A stretch of DNA of 64,000 bases from Marivivens aquimaris (GTDB lineage Bacteria > Pseudomonadota > Alphaproteobacteria > Rhodobacterales > Rhodobacteraceae), in contig NZ_JADBGB010000004.1 of the NCBI RefSeq assembly GCF_015220045.1, positions 62,001-126,000 on the forward strand. The letters run 5' to 3'. The position numbers were made by a program, and so were the translations under genes. Of this stretch, positions 35,221 through 44,711 are shown piece by piece. How positions within the stretch are numbered: the first letter of the stretch is position 1; every line of letters begins with the position of its first letter. Below the pieces are notes generated by a model. It was not told the DNA's origin. It did not search any database and saw only the letters and a list, made by a program, of their open reading frames with translations.

Positions 35221-36617
35221 TGAGAGGGGAACTGCCATGGACGTGCGGATTATTATTGAGACAACCTTTGAGAATGGAACCACAAAGAGGCATCATCTCG
35301 GCCGTTTGTCCCGCCCGTTTCGAAGCACGCAGCCTGAGGGGTTCGGGTTGTTGCTCGAAGATGCGAAGACCATCCTCGGGCAATTGCAGAAAGCGATCCT
35401 GCTCGACCAGATCGAGGAGATTTCCCAAGCCAGCAGGATCTGTCCCGACTGCGACGGGGTCCGGGCCATACATGATTATCGGTCGCGGGTGCTCGACACG
35501 CTCTTCGGCATGTTCGAGGTCAAGGTGCCGCGCATTCGCCTCTGTGCCTGCAATGCAAAATCCGATGTTGTGTTGGGCGGACCGCTTTCGCCTCTCGCGC
35601 ACTTTTTTCCGGATCGATCGACCCCGGAACTGCGACGCCTTCAAGCCGAACTTGGGGCGCGTCATTCCTTCCGGGAAGCGGCGCGTATTCTGGAAACCTT
35701 TCTGCCTTGCGCGAAGCAGGTGAATACATCGGTGCGCAATCGACTGGGCAAAGTTGCCCGGGAAAACTGCGACAGCGAGCAGAACGAGCCGCTGGTCCCT
35801 TCATCCGCCGAAGCGGCGCCTGCGCTGACGGTTTTCCTGGACGGTGCGCATATCCGATGCAGGCCGGAATACCAGAAGCGACACCTCGATGTTGTGGTCG
35901 GCAAGATCGAAAGCCACGATAGGTGCCGTCGCTTCGGCTTGGTGCAACAGGCGGTCCTGTCACCTGCTAGTCAGCTTCGCCAGGACTTGAAGGCTCTCGG
36001 TTGGGATCACGAACAAGCCGTCACGGTAATTTCGGACGGAGAACCAGCCCTGCCAAACCTCGTCCGCAATGCCGTCGATGGAAAGGTCCGCCACATCCTC
36101 GACTGGTGGCATATCTCGATGCGTATTCAGCACGTCGAGAACGCCGTAAAAGGCCTGCTGCAGAGCAGGGGTTTCTCCGGCATTCCAGTGCTGTTCAAAC
36201 GTCCCACCGAAAAGCTGCGATGGTACCTTTGGCATGGAAAAGTTCTAACGGCCACGACCAGTCTGCAATGGTTGATGGTCGATTGCGCGCGGCTGGTTAC
36301 AGATGACCGCGTGGTGACTGAAGCGGCTCAGCGCGTGCAAGCTCGGTGCCGGGACCTCTATTCCTACCTTGCGAACAACATGGACAGCCTGACTGACTAT
36401 GGTCGGCGGTATCGCACCGGTCTTCCGATTTCTTCGTCCCGGGCTGAGGGCTGCGTGGACGGCATCGGCAACACCCGCATGGGAAAGCGACGCCGCATGA
36501 GATGGTCACCCAAGGGAGCCCACCGAGTGGCTGTTGTCCGCGCCGCCGTTCTCGACGGTCGGCTAACCGGAGCCTACCAAAGAGCAGCTGCATGACCCCC
36601 AAGTTTTGCCCACTCCC
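35175..36617 (+). mobile_element. Insertion sequence, ISKra4 type (copy 1)
   Basis: Perfect 23-bp terminal inverted repeats: the left end at 35175-35197 starts GGGAGTGGGCAAAACTTG, and the right end at 36595-36617 is its exact reverse complement. The element is 1443 bp with one transposase gene filling it. The 8 bases outside each end (AAAATCAG and GCCGTTGA) do not match, so no target duplication is seen. This suggests that the flanks were not originally adjacent. Confidence 0.87.
35237..36595 (+). CDS. ISKra4-family transposase
   Basis: This 452-residue transposase has an N-terminal part with a Cys pair (RICPDCDGV) and a catalytic core with Asp in TVFLDGAHI, HILDWWHISMRIQHVE, WYLWHGK and a C-terminal SRAEGCVDGIGNTRMGKRRRMRWSPKGAHRVA. 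The DWxHI, WYLWHG and RMRWSPKGAH patterns are those of ISKra4 transposases. Start at 35237 after GAGGGGAAC. The TGA stop overlaps the first base of the right inverted repeat. The second copy at 57688 is clearly homologous but diverged. Confidence 0.87.
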   Translation: MDVRIIIETTFENGTTKRHHLGRLSRPFRSTQPEGFGLLLEDAKTILGQLQKAILLDQIEEISQASRICPDCDGVRAIHDYRSRVLDTLFGMFEVKVPRIRLCACNAKSDVVLGGPLSPLAHFFPDRSTPELRRLQAELGARHSFREAARILETFLPCAKQVNTSVRNRLGKVARENCDSEQNEPLVPSSAEAAPALTVFLDGAHIRCRPEYQKRHLDVVVGKIESHDRCRRFGLVQQAVLSPASQLRQDLKALGWDHEQAVTVISDGEPALPNLVRNAVDGKVRHILDWWHISMRIQHVENAVKGLLQSRGFSGIPVLFKRPTEKLRWYLWHGKVLTATTSLQWLMVDCARLVTDDRVVTEAAQRVQARCRDLYSYLANNMDSLTDYGRRYRTGLPISSSRAEGCVDGIGNTRMGKRRRMRWSPKGAHRVAVVRAAVLDGRLTGAYQRAAA

Positions 36618-36713
36618 GCCGTTGATTTCATTGGATTTCTCATCTCACAATTAAGGGCTACGCGACACCGGTGGAAGCCGGCCCGGGAAAGTTCATTGCA
36701 CAAGCCCAATCAA

Positions 36714-36730
36714 CGGATACATTATCCAAT
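36714..36730. promoter_or_regulatory. Candidate GntR operator ahead of semialdehyde dehydrogenase
   Basis: CGGATACATTATCCAAT contains GGATA-CAT-TATCC, a 5-bp dyad, and on the minus strand the ATTGGATA word found near the other genes of the hydroxyproline block. It lies 47 bp upstream of the start at 36777. Confidence 0.45.
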
Positions 36731-36776
36731 AAACGATTCGCCCTCTCCGACGCACTTGCACGAAAGCACAGCCGAC

Positions 36777-38297
36777 ATGACCTACTCTCCGCATGGCAAA
36801 CATTTGATCGCAGGCACGTGGCAGGCTGGCACCGACACGTTCGACTCCTGCCCTGCGCATGGGCCCGGTCACGCCTATTCGGTGGGCCGCGTCAGCGATG
36901 TCGTGGCCGCTGCCCGCGCCGCCGAAGAGGCATTCTGGAGCTACGGAGCCACCTCACGCAAGGCACGCGCCGATTTCCTCCACGCCATTGCCGACGAGAT
37001 CGACGCGCGCGGCGCGGCCATCACCGAGATCGGCACCCAGGAAACCGGCCTGCCCGAAGCGCGCCTTGAGGGCGAGCGCGGGAGAACCACCGGTCAGCTC
37101 CGGATGTTCGCCGCGCATATCCTCGAAGGCGCCCACCTCGACCGGCGCCACGACGAGGCCCTGCCCGACCGCAGCCCCCTGCCCCGCCCCAACCTCAAGA
37201 TGGTCCAACGCCCGATCGGGCCGGTCGCGGTCTTCGGCGCCTCGAACTTTCCGCTGGCCTTCTCCACCGCGGGCGGCGACACCGCGGCAGCGCTGGCCGC
37301 GGGCTGTCCGGTGGTGGTCAAGGGCCATTCAGCCCACCCCGGCACCGGCGAGATCGTGGCCGAGGCGGTGCTGGCCGCGATCGCCAAATGCGACCTGCAC
37401 CCCGGCGTGTTCAGCCTGATCCAGGGCGGCAACCGCGAGGTCGGCGCGGCGCTGGTGCAGCATCCGCTGATCAAGGCGGTGGGCTTTACCGGCTCGCTCG
37501 CCGGGGGCCGCGCGCTCTTCGATCTCTGCGCCGCCCGCCCCGAGCCGATCCCCTTCTTCGGCGAGCTCGGCTCGGTCAACCCGATGTTCGTGCTGGAGGG
37601 CGCGCTCGCCGCCCGCGCCGAGGAAATCGGCACCGGCTGGGCCGGCTCGCTGAGCATGGGCGCCGGGCAGTTCTGCACCAACCCGGGCATCGCCGTGGTG
37701 ACCGCGGGCGCGGCGGCTGAGACCTTCGCGGCCGCCGCCCGCGACGCCCTGGCCGAGACCGGCGCGCAATGCATGCTGACCGACGGCATCGCCGCGGCCT
37801 ATCGCGGCGGGCAGGCGCGCGTCGCCGGGATCGAAGGCGTCGAAGAACTGCTGCGCTCGACCAGCGAGGCCCGCAGCGCCACCCCCTTCCTCTACCGGGT
37901 CACCGCGCGCACCTGGCTGGACAATGAGGCGCTGAGCGAGGAGGTCTTCGGACCGCTCGGCCTGATCGTCGTGGCCGAGGATGCCGAGGAGATGCGCGCC
38001 GTCGCCCGCGGCCTGCAGGGCCAGCTGACCTGCACGCTGCAGATGGAGACGAGTGACATGGCCGCGGCGCAGGACCTGCTCCCGGTGCTCGAGCGCAAGG
38101 CGGGCCGCGTGCTGGCCAATGGCTTCCCCACAGGGGTCGAGGTGGCCGACGCGATGGTGCATGGCGGCCCCTATCCGGCCTCGACCAACTTCGGCGCCAC
38201 CTCCGTCGGCACGCTGTCGATCCGCCGCTTCCTGCGGCCGGTCTGCTACCAGAACATGCCCGACGCGCTGGTGCCCGAGTTCGGCGCAGAGGCATGA
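36777..38297 (+). CDS. 2-oxoglutarate semialdehyde (2,5-dioxovalerate) dehydrogenase
   Basis: This 506-residue aldehyde dehydrogenase oxidises alpha-ketoglutarate semialdehyde to 2-oxoglutarate, last step of hydroxyproline breakdown. Visible are GPVAVFGASNFPLAFSTAGGD, the cofactor stretch VKGHSAHPGT, the general base in FFGELGSVNPMF and the nucleophile in GAGQFCTNPG. The paired E/C motifs and length match the KGSA dehydrogenase branch. Start at 36777 (MTYSPHGKHLIAG). The rest of the pathway lies 13 kb downstream in the same GC-rich block. Confidence 0.88.
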   Translation: MTYSPHGKHLIAGTWQAGTDTFDSCPAHGPGHAYSVGRVSDVVAAARAAEEAFWSYGATSRKARADFLHAIADEIDARGAAITEIGTQETGLPEARLEGERGRTTGQLRMFAAHILEGAHLDRRHDEALPDRSPLPRPNLKMVQRPIGPVAVFGASNFPLAFSTAGGDTAAALAAGCPVVVKGHSAHPGTGEIVAEAVLAAIAKCDLHPGVFSLIQGGNREVGAALVQHPLIKAVGFTGSLAGGRALFDLCAARPEPIPFFGELGSVNPMFVLEGALAARAEEIGTGWAGSLSMGAGQFCTNPGIAVVTAGAAAETFAAAARDALAETGAQCMLTDGIAAAYRGGQARVAGIEGVEELLRSTSEARSATPFLYRVTARTWLDNEALSEEVFGPLGLIVVAEDAEEMRAVARGLQGQLTCTLQMETSDMAAAQDLLPVLERKAGRVLANGFPTGVEVADAMVHGGPYPASTNFGATSVGTLSIRRFLRPVCYQNMPDALVPEFGAEA

Positions 38298-38425
38298 GCC
38301 CGCACCGCCCACGCTGATCCGAAGGCGCGGCATTACCGATCCGCAGGGCGTCCTCCCCCCTCCTTGCGGATCCTGGCCGGGCCTTCCCTCCCGGGCCCGG
38401 CCAAGTGAACCGAAACAGGCACCTC

Positions 38426-38453
38426 CTGCAGTATTGCTAAAATTCGTTTTAGC
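38426..38453 (+). promoter_or_regulatory. Operator copy A of the Xre-cupin regulator
   Basis: CTGCAG-TATT then GCTAAAA-TTCG-TTTTAGC, a 7-bp inverted repeat (38436-38453). It lies 72 bp upstream of the regulator start. The whole 28-bp unit recurs in inverted orientation at 39145-39172 with 25 of 28 bases identical. Confidence 0.75.
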
Positions 38454-38525
38454 GGTGTAGTTTCATGTCGACCGCCGGTCTCCAGGCCCGGCGAAATGAA
38501 GCAGAACCGGAACCGGGGGCAGGAC

Positions 38526-39119
38526 ATGGACAGGGCGGCAGACAGCAACAAGACGAAACGCCGGGACGACCCGGTGCAGCTGGGCAAGGCGATCCGGCGG
38601 CGGCGCAAGGCGCTCGGCATGACTCTGGTACAGGTGGCCGAGGACACCGCGCTGACCACCGGTTTCATCTCGCAGGTCGAACGCGGGATCAGCTCGCCCT
38701 CGCTGGCCTCGCTACTGGCCATCGCCGCCACCCTGCAGAGCAGCGTCGAGGAATTGCTCAGCGTTGACGAGGGCTTCCGGGCCTACATCCCCAAGGATCA
38801 GCGCCAGACCTATGCCCTTGGCGTCAACGGCCGCAGCTACGAGAAGCTCGGCCCGGGCTTTTCCGGCGCGCTGTGCTATCCCTCGATCATCCACCGCCCG
38901 CCCGGCCATGTCTCGGAGCAGATGTGCCACCCGGGCGAGGTGTTCTGCTACCTGATGTCGGGCACGCTGGAATACCACCTGGGCGACGCGGTCCACCACA
39001 TGCAGGCGGGCGACACCATCCACCACGACACCGCGACGCCGCATTATTCCATCGTTACCAGCGACGCGGAATCGGTCGAACTCTGGGTCAGCACCATGCC
39101 AATGAAGGAGAAATCCTGA
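38526..39119 (+). CDS. Xre-cupin transcriptional regulator
   Basis: This regulator of about 197 residues has a Cro/C1 HTH (LGKAIRRRRKALGMTLVQVAEDTALTTGFISQVERG) and a C-terminal cupin_2 sensor (MCHPGEVFCYLMSGTLEYHLGDAVHHMQAGDTIHHDTATPH). Relatives such as PuuR bind small amines or amino acids. I chose the Met at 38526 with a G-rich ribosome site upstream; 38496 is an alternative. The gene is bracketed by two inverted copies of a 28-bp operator, one before it and one before the peptide transporter operon. Confidence 0.88.
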   Translation: MDRAADSNKTKRRDDPVQLGKAIRRRRKALGMTLVQVAEDTALTTGFISQVERGISSPSLASLLAIAATLQSSVEELLSVDEGFRAYIPKDQRQTYALGVNGRSYEKLGPGFSGALCYPSIIHRPPGHVSEQMCHPGEVFCYLMSGTLEYHLGDAVHHMQAGDTIHHDTATPHYSIVTSDAESVELWVSTMPMKEKS

Positions 39120-39144
39120 GTCTGGCTGCAAGAAATGCAGCTAG

Positions 39145-39172
39145 GCTAAAATTTATTTTAGCAATACTGCAG
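39145..39172 (-). promoter_or_regulatory. Operator copy B, upstream of the peptide ABC operon
   Basis: GCTAAAA-TTTA-TTTTAGC (39145-39162) followed by AATACTGCAG. On the minus strand it reads like copy A at 38426. It lies 58 bp before the binding-protein start at 39230, well placed to control the transporter operon. Confidence 0.75.
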
Positions 39173-39229
39173 AATCTGAGATAGGGTGCCGATACACAGG
39201 GACGAGAATCACATTGGAGCACCCCACCC

Positions 39230-40813
39230 ATGACCAAGAAAATGACCGTTGCCGCGGCCTTGCTAGCCTCCGTCGCGGCGCTGCCCGCCCTCGGCCAGGA
39301 GCGCGGCGGCGTGCTGAACTTCGCGCGCTATGACGGGTCGAACCTGATCGATCCGATCTATGCCGATCGCAACCCCGACATCTGGATGGTCGGCAGCCTG
39401 TTTGACACGCTTCTGCGGTCGGACGAAAACGGCAGCATCGTGCCGGGCCTCGCCGAGAGCTTTGATGTCTCCGAGGACGGCAGCGCGGTCACGCTGACGC
39501 TGCGCGAAGGGCTGAAGTTCTCGGACGGCAGCGCGCTGACCGGCGAGGACGTGGTCTTTTCGCTCGACCGCGCCCGCAACCCCGACCTCGGCCCCTGGGC
39601 CGGCCTCCTGGGCAATATCGATAGCGTCAGCCATGACGGACGCAAGGTCACTATCGAGTTGAGCACCCCGGACCCGACGATCCTGTCGATGCTCGCCACC
39701 TTCACCACCGGCATCGTATCGAAGGCGGCCTTCGAGGCCGCGGAAGGCGAGACCGATCAGGACAAGTCGGCCGCGCTCTTCGCCGCCACCGCCCCCGGGG
39801 TCGGCTCCGGCCCCTTCTACCTCTGCGGTTTCGAACAAGGCACCTCGATGGAGTTCTGCGCCAACCAGCATTACTGGCGCGCGGGCGCCGACGGCGAACC
39901 CCTGCCCTATCTGGACGGCGTGCATTTCGAGATCATCCCCGACGACGCCACCCGCGTGCTGAAGCTGCAGGCCGGCGAAGTCGACGCGGCGGAATTCATC
40001 CCCTTCTCGCGCGTGGCCGAACTGGAAGCCGATCCGTCGATCGAGATGAACCTCTTCCCCTCGACCCGGATCATCTATGCGCCGATCAACACCCGCGAGA
40101 CCCGCGCCGACGGCAGCCCCAATCCGCTGGCCGATCCGAAGGTCCGGCAGGCGTTAAATTATGCCACCAACAAGCAGGCGCTGATCGGGCTGGTGCTGCA
40201 GGGCGCGGGCAAGCCGATGACCTCGCCGCTGATGGCCGCGGCGACGCAGCTGGCGACGGAGACCGACCCGCTCTACGGCTATGACATGGAAAGGGCCAAG
40301 GCGCTGATCGACGAGGCCGGGCTGGCGCCGGGCACCGAGATCACGCTGACCACGCTGGCGGGCTCTGCCGATGACGGCACCATCTTCGCGGCGCTGCAAC
40401 AGATGTGGGCGCCCTTGGGCATCAAGCTGGTGGTTGAGCAGGTCGATAATGCCACCCGAGGGGCCAAGAACCGCTCGGGCGAGTTCGACATCCACACCTA
40501 CGGCTGGGTCAACGACGTGAACGACCCGAGCCAGGTCACCGGCTGGCTGGGCTACACCCCCACTGCCAACGCGGTCGGCACCGGCTGGGAAAATTCGGAG
40601 TTCAACACGCTCTTCGAGGAATCCGCAAAGGAGATGGACCCCGCGGCGCGCGCGCAGCAATACGCCGAGATGCAGGAGATCTACGCCGAGGCGGCGCCGC
40701 TTCTCTTCTTGTACGAGACCCCCTTCGCGGTGGCGGTCTCGGACGCGGTCGAGGGCTATGTCCAGACGCCGCTCGGCAACAACCAGTTCGAAGAGGCCAC
40801 CGTCTCGCGCTGA
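39230..40813 (+). CDS. Peptide-binding protein of ABC transporter (family 5)
   Basis: This 527-residue periplasmic protein has a signal peptide (MTKKMTVAAALLASVAALPALG) and the family 5 pattern: VPGLAESFDVSEDGSAVTLTLREGLKFSDGSALTGEDVVFSLDRA, then LADPKVRQALNYATNKQALI and DIHTYGW. It is the first gene of a dppABCDF-like operon. Together with the downstream Xaa-Pro aminopeptidase this suggests proline- or hydroxyproline-containing peptides as ligands, an inference. Confidence 0.9.
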   Translation: MTKKMTVAAALLASVAALPALGQERGGVLNFARYDGSNLIDPIYADRNPDIWMVGSLFDTLLRSDENGSIVPGLAESFDVSEDGSAVTLTLREGLKFSDGSALTGEDVVFSLDRARNPDLGPWAGLLGNIDSVSHDGRKVTIELSTPDPTILSMLATFTTGIVSKAAFEAAEGETDQDKSAALFAATAPGVGSGPFYLCGFEQGTSMEFCANQHYWRAGADGEPLPYLDGVHFEIIPDDATRVLKLQAGEVDAAEFIPFSRVAELEADPSIEMNLFPSTRIIYAPINTRETRADGSPNPLADPKVRQALNYATNKQALIGLVLQGAGKPMTSPLMAAATQLATETDPLYGYDMERAKALIDEAGLAPGTEITLTTLAGSADDGTIFAALQQMWAPLGIKLVVEQVDNATRGAKNRSGEFDIHTYGWVNDVNDPSQVTGWLGYTPTANAVGTGWENSEFNTLFEESAKEMDPAARAQQYAEMQEIYAEAAPLLFLYETPFAVAVSDAVEGYVQTPLGNNQFEEATVSR

Positions 40814-40888
40814 GCCCACCCTCACGAAATCGCACCAACGCCGTCCGCCCCCCCCAAGGGCAGGCGGCGCCCCTGAACGGAGGCCGCC

Positions 40889-41830
40889 ATGGCCGCGATC
40901 CAGTATATCCTCAAGCGCCTGTTGCTGATGATTCCGACCTTCTTTCTGGTCATGATCATCATCTTCCTGCTGGTCCGTCTGCTTCCCGGTGACCCGGCGA
41001 TTGCCATCGCGGGGGACCGGGCCTCCGACGCCGACCTGGCCGCGATCCGCGAAAGGCTGGGGCTGAACCAGCCGCTCTGGATGCAGTTCTGGCACTTCGT
41101 CACCAACACGCTCCAGGGCGACCTCGGCCGGTCGATCCTGATGCGCGCGCCGGTGATCGAGGTGATCGCGAACCGGCTGCCGACGACGCTCTTCCTGACG
41201 ATCTACGCGGTGCTGCTCTCGGTGCTGATCGCGGGGCCCCTGGCCTTCGTCGCCGCGCTCAACCGCGGCCGCTGGCCCGATGCGGTGATCCGCACCGTGT
41301 TCCAGATAGGCCTGTCGATGCCGGTCTTCTACATCGGGCTGATCCTGTTGACCTTCCTCGCCGCGCAGCTGCGCTGGTTCCCGGTGGGCGGCTACGGCGA
41401 GACCTTCGGTGCGCGGCTCTATCACCTGTTCCTGCCGGCGGTGGCGGTGGCGCTCTATACCTCGGCGATCATCATGCGGAACCTGCGCTCGGCCATCATC
41501 GAGGTGGTGGATGCTGAATACGTGCAATTCGCTCGCGCCAAGGGGCTGCCCGCGCACCAAATCCTCGGCCGCCACGTATTACGCAACGCACTGATCTCCA
41601 CCGTGACGCTGCTGGGCCTGTCGATCGGCAACCTGATGAGCGGCACGCTGGTGACCGAGACGGTCTTTGCGGTGCCGGGCGTCGGGCGGCTGATGCTCGA
41701 GGCGATCTTTGCCCGTGACTATCCCCTGATCCAGGGGCTGACCCTGACCTTCGCGCTGCTGGTCTCGGTGGTCTTCCTGCTGACCGACCTGATCCAGAGC
41801 CTGCTTGACCCGAGGATGCGTCTGACATGA
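40889..41830 (+). CDS. Peptide ABC transporter permease, DppB type
   Basis: This 313-residue permease has six hydrophobic helices. The start IQYILKRLLLMIPTFFLVMIIIFLLVRLLPGDPA is diagnostic for DppB/OppB, and the coupling EAA-type loop ARAKGLPAHQILGRHVLRNALI is present. Its stop overlaps the start of the next permease gene by four bases. Confidence 0.93.
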   Translation: MAAIQYILKRLLLMIPTFFLVMIIIFLLVRLLPGDPAIAIAGDRASDADLAAIRERLGLNQPLWMQFWHFVTNTLQGDLGRSILMRAPVIEVIANRLPTTLFLTIYAVLLSVLIAGPLAFVAALNRGRWPDAVIRTVFQIGLSMPVFYIGLILLTFLAAQLRWFPVGGYGETFGARLYHLFLPAVAVALYTSAIIMRNLRSAIIEVVDAEYVQFARAKGLPAHQILGRHVLRNALISTVTLLGLSIGNLMSGTLVTETVFAVPGVGRLMLEAIFARDYPLIQGLTLTFALLVSVVFLLTDLIQSLLDPRMRLT

Positions 41831-42687
41831 GCGATATCTCCGCACCGCAAGCCACCACCGCGCCGCCGGGCCTGATGCGACGGATCGCGGCCAAACCCGG
41901 ATTGATGCTCGGGCTTGTCATCATCGGGTTCTCCACCCTGCTGGCCATCGCGCCCGCGGCCTTCGCGCCCTATGATCCGAACTTCATCGACTACACCGCA
42001 GTGCGCCAGCCGCCGAGTTGGGCGCATCCCTTCGGCACCGACATGCTGGGCCGCGACAGTCTGAGCCGGGTGATCGCCGCCTATTCCGTCAACATGCAGA
42101 TGGCGGTTCTTGCGACGGTCTTTGCCATGCTGATCGGCGTCACAGTGGGCGCGCTGGTGGGCTATTACCGCGGCATCGCCGACGTGATCTTCGGGCGTTT
42201 CGTCGATGCGATCATCACCTTTCCCTTTCTGGTACTGGTGATCGCCGTGGTGGCGGTGCTGGGGCCGGGGCTGGTGAACATGTATATCGCCATCACGCTG
42301 GTGAACTGGGTCTATTACGCGCGGCTGATGCGGGCCGAGGTGATCGCGCAGATGGGCAACGATTATGCCGCCGCCGGCATCGTCATGGGCTACAGCGACC
42401 GCCGCATCATCTTCCGGCACCTGCTGCCCAATGCGATCACGCCGGTGATCGTCTACTGGATGACCGACATGGCGCTGGCGATCCTTCTGGGCTCGTCGCT
42501 GGGCTATCTCGGGCTTGGCGCGCAGCCGCCGCAGGCGGAATGGGGCGTGCTGATCGCCGAGGGCCGCAATTTCATCACCACCGCCTGGTGGCTGAGCCTG
42601 ATGCCCGGCATCGCCATCGTCATCACCGGGATCGGGTTTTCCCTGATCGGCGACGGGCTGGCCGACCTGCTCCGCCCGCGCGGCTGA
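41827..42687 (+). CDS. Peptide ABC transporter permease, DppC type
   Basis: This 286-residue permease contains FAPYDPNFIDY, HPFGTDMLGRDSLSRVIA and AAGIVMGYSDRRIIFRHLLPNAITPVIVY, all standard for DppC/OppC. It pairs with the DppB-type protein to form the membrane channel. Confidence 0.93.
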   Translation: MSDISAPQATTAPPGLMRRIAAKPGLMLGLVIIGFSTLLAIAPAAFAPYDPNFIDYTAVRQPPSWAHPFGTDMLGRDSLSRVIAAYSVNMQMAVLATVFAMLIGVTVGALVGYYRGIADVIFGRFVDAIITFPFLVLVIAVVAVLGPGLVNMYIAITLVNWVYYARLMRAEVIAQMGNDYAAAGIVMGYSDRRIIFRHLLPNAITPVIVYWMTDMALAILLGSSLGYLGLGAQPPQAEWGVLIAEGRNFITTAWWLSLMPGIAIVITGIGFSLIGDGLADLLRPRG

Positions 42688-42705
42688 ATGCGAAAGGATG
42701 ATCCC

Positions 42706-43688
<983 letters not shown>

Positions 43689-43692
<4 letters not shown>

Positions 43693-44711
43693 ACGCCCCC
43701 CACCGCGGCGCCACCGACGCGCCGGTAATGGAGATCACCGATCTCGGCCTGACCTTCCACCTGCCCCGCACGCTAGGCGATGTGCTGGCCCGCCGCGCGG
43801 GCCGCGCGGTGCGCGCGCTCAACGGCATCAGCCTCGAGCTGCGCGAGGGCGAGACGCTGGGCGTCGTCGGCGAATCCGGCTGCGGCAAGTCCACCCTGGC
43901 CCGCTGCATGGTGCGGCTTTACGAGCCTCAGAAGGGCGCGATCCGCTACCGCGGACGGGACATCTTCACCGATCTGGGGCGCGGCGACCGTGCCTTCAAT
44001 CGCCTCGTGCAGATGATGTTCCAAGATCCCTATTCCTCGCTCAACCCGCGCATGACCTGCGGCCAGATCCTGTCGGAGGCGCTCAGTGTCCACAGGATGC
44101 GCCCGGCAGACGAGATCCCAGCCCGGGTGGCCGAACTGCTGGACCTGGTGCGCCTGCCCCAGGATGCGGCGCACAAGCTGCCGCACGAATTCTCCGGCGG
44201 CCAGCGGCAGCGAATCGCCATTGCCCGCGCGCTCGCGGTGGAGCCGGATGTGCTGATCGCCGACGAGCTGGTCTCGGCGCTCGACGTCTCGGTGCAGGCG
44301 CAGGTGGTGAACCTGCTGCTGGAACTGCAGGAGAGGCTGGGACTGACGATCCTCTTCGTCGCCCATGACCTGCGGCTGGTGCGGCACGTCTCGCATCGCG
44401 TCGCGGTGATTTACCTCGGCCGCATCGTCGAGATCGGCGACAGCGAGACGCTCTTTGCCAACCCCGCGCATCCGTATTCGCAGGCGCTGCTCAGCGCCGC
44501 GCCCTCGCTCGACCCGGACGACAAGGGACAGGCCATGCACCTCGAGGGCGAGCTGCCCTCGCCGCTGAACGTCCCGCCGGGCTGCCCGTTCCACGTCCGC
44601 TGCCCCCATGCCACGAACATCTGCAAACGCGACGTTCCCGCCCTGCGCCAGGTCGGCCGGGCCGGTGAGGTCGCCTGTCACCTAGCCGAAGAGATCAATG
44701 ACCATGTCTGA
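43689..44711 (+). CDS. Peptide ABC transporter ATPase, DppF type
   Basis: This 340-residue ATPase has Walker A GVVGESGCGKSTLARCMV, signature EFSGGQRQRIAIARALA, Walker B VLIADELVSALD (an ELVSALD variant seen in DppF proteins) and the PGCPFHVRCPHATNIC tail. Its end overlaps the aminopeptidase gene, tying peptide uptake to peptide cleavage. Confidence 0.92.

Noticed and set aside
40154..41575. Minus-strand open frame of 473 codons opposite the peptide-binding protein and DppB genes
   Set aside because: Antisense shadow; the plus-strand product is a clear family 5 binding protein and permease.
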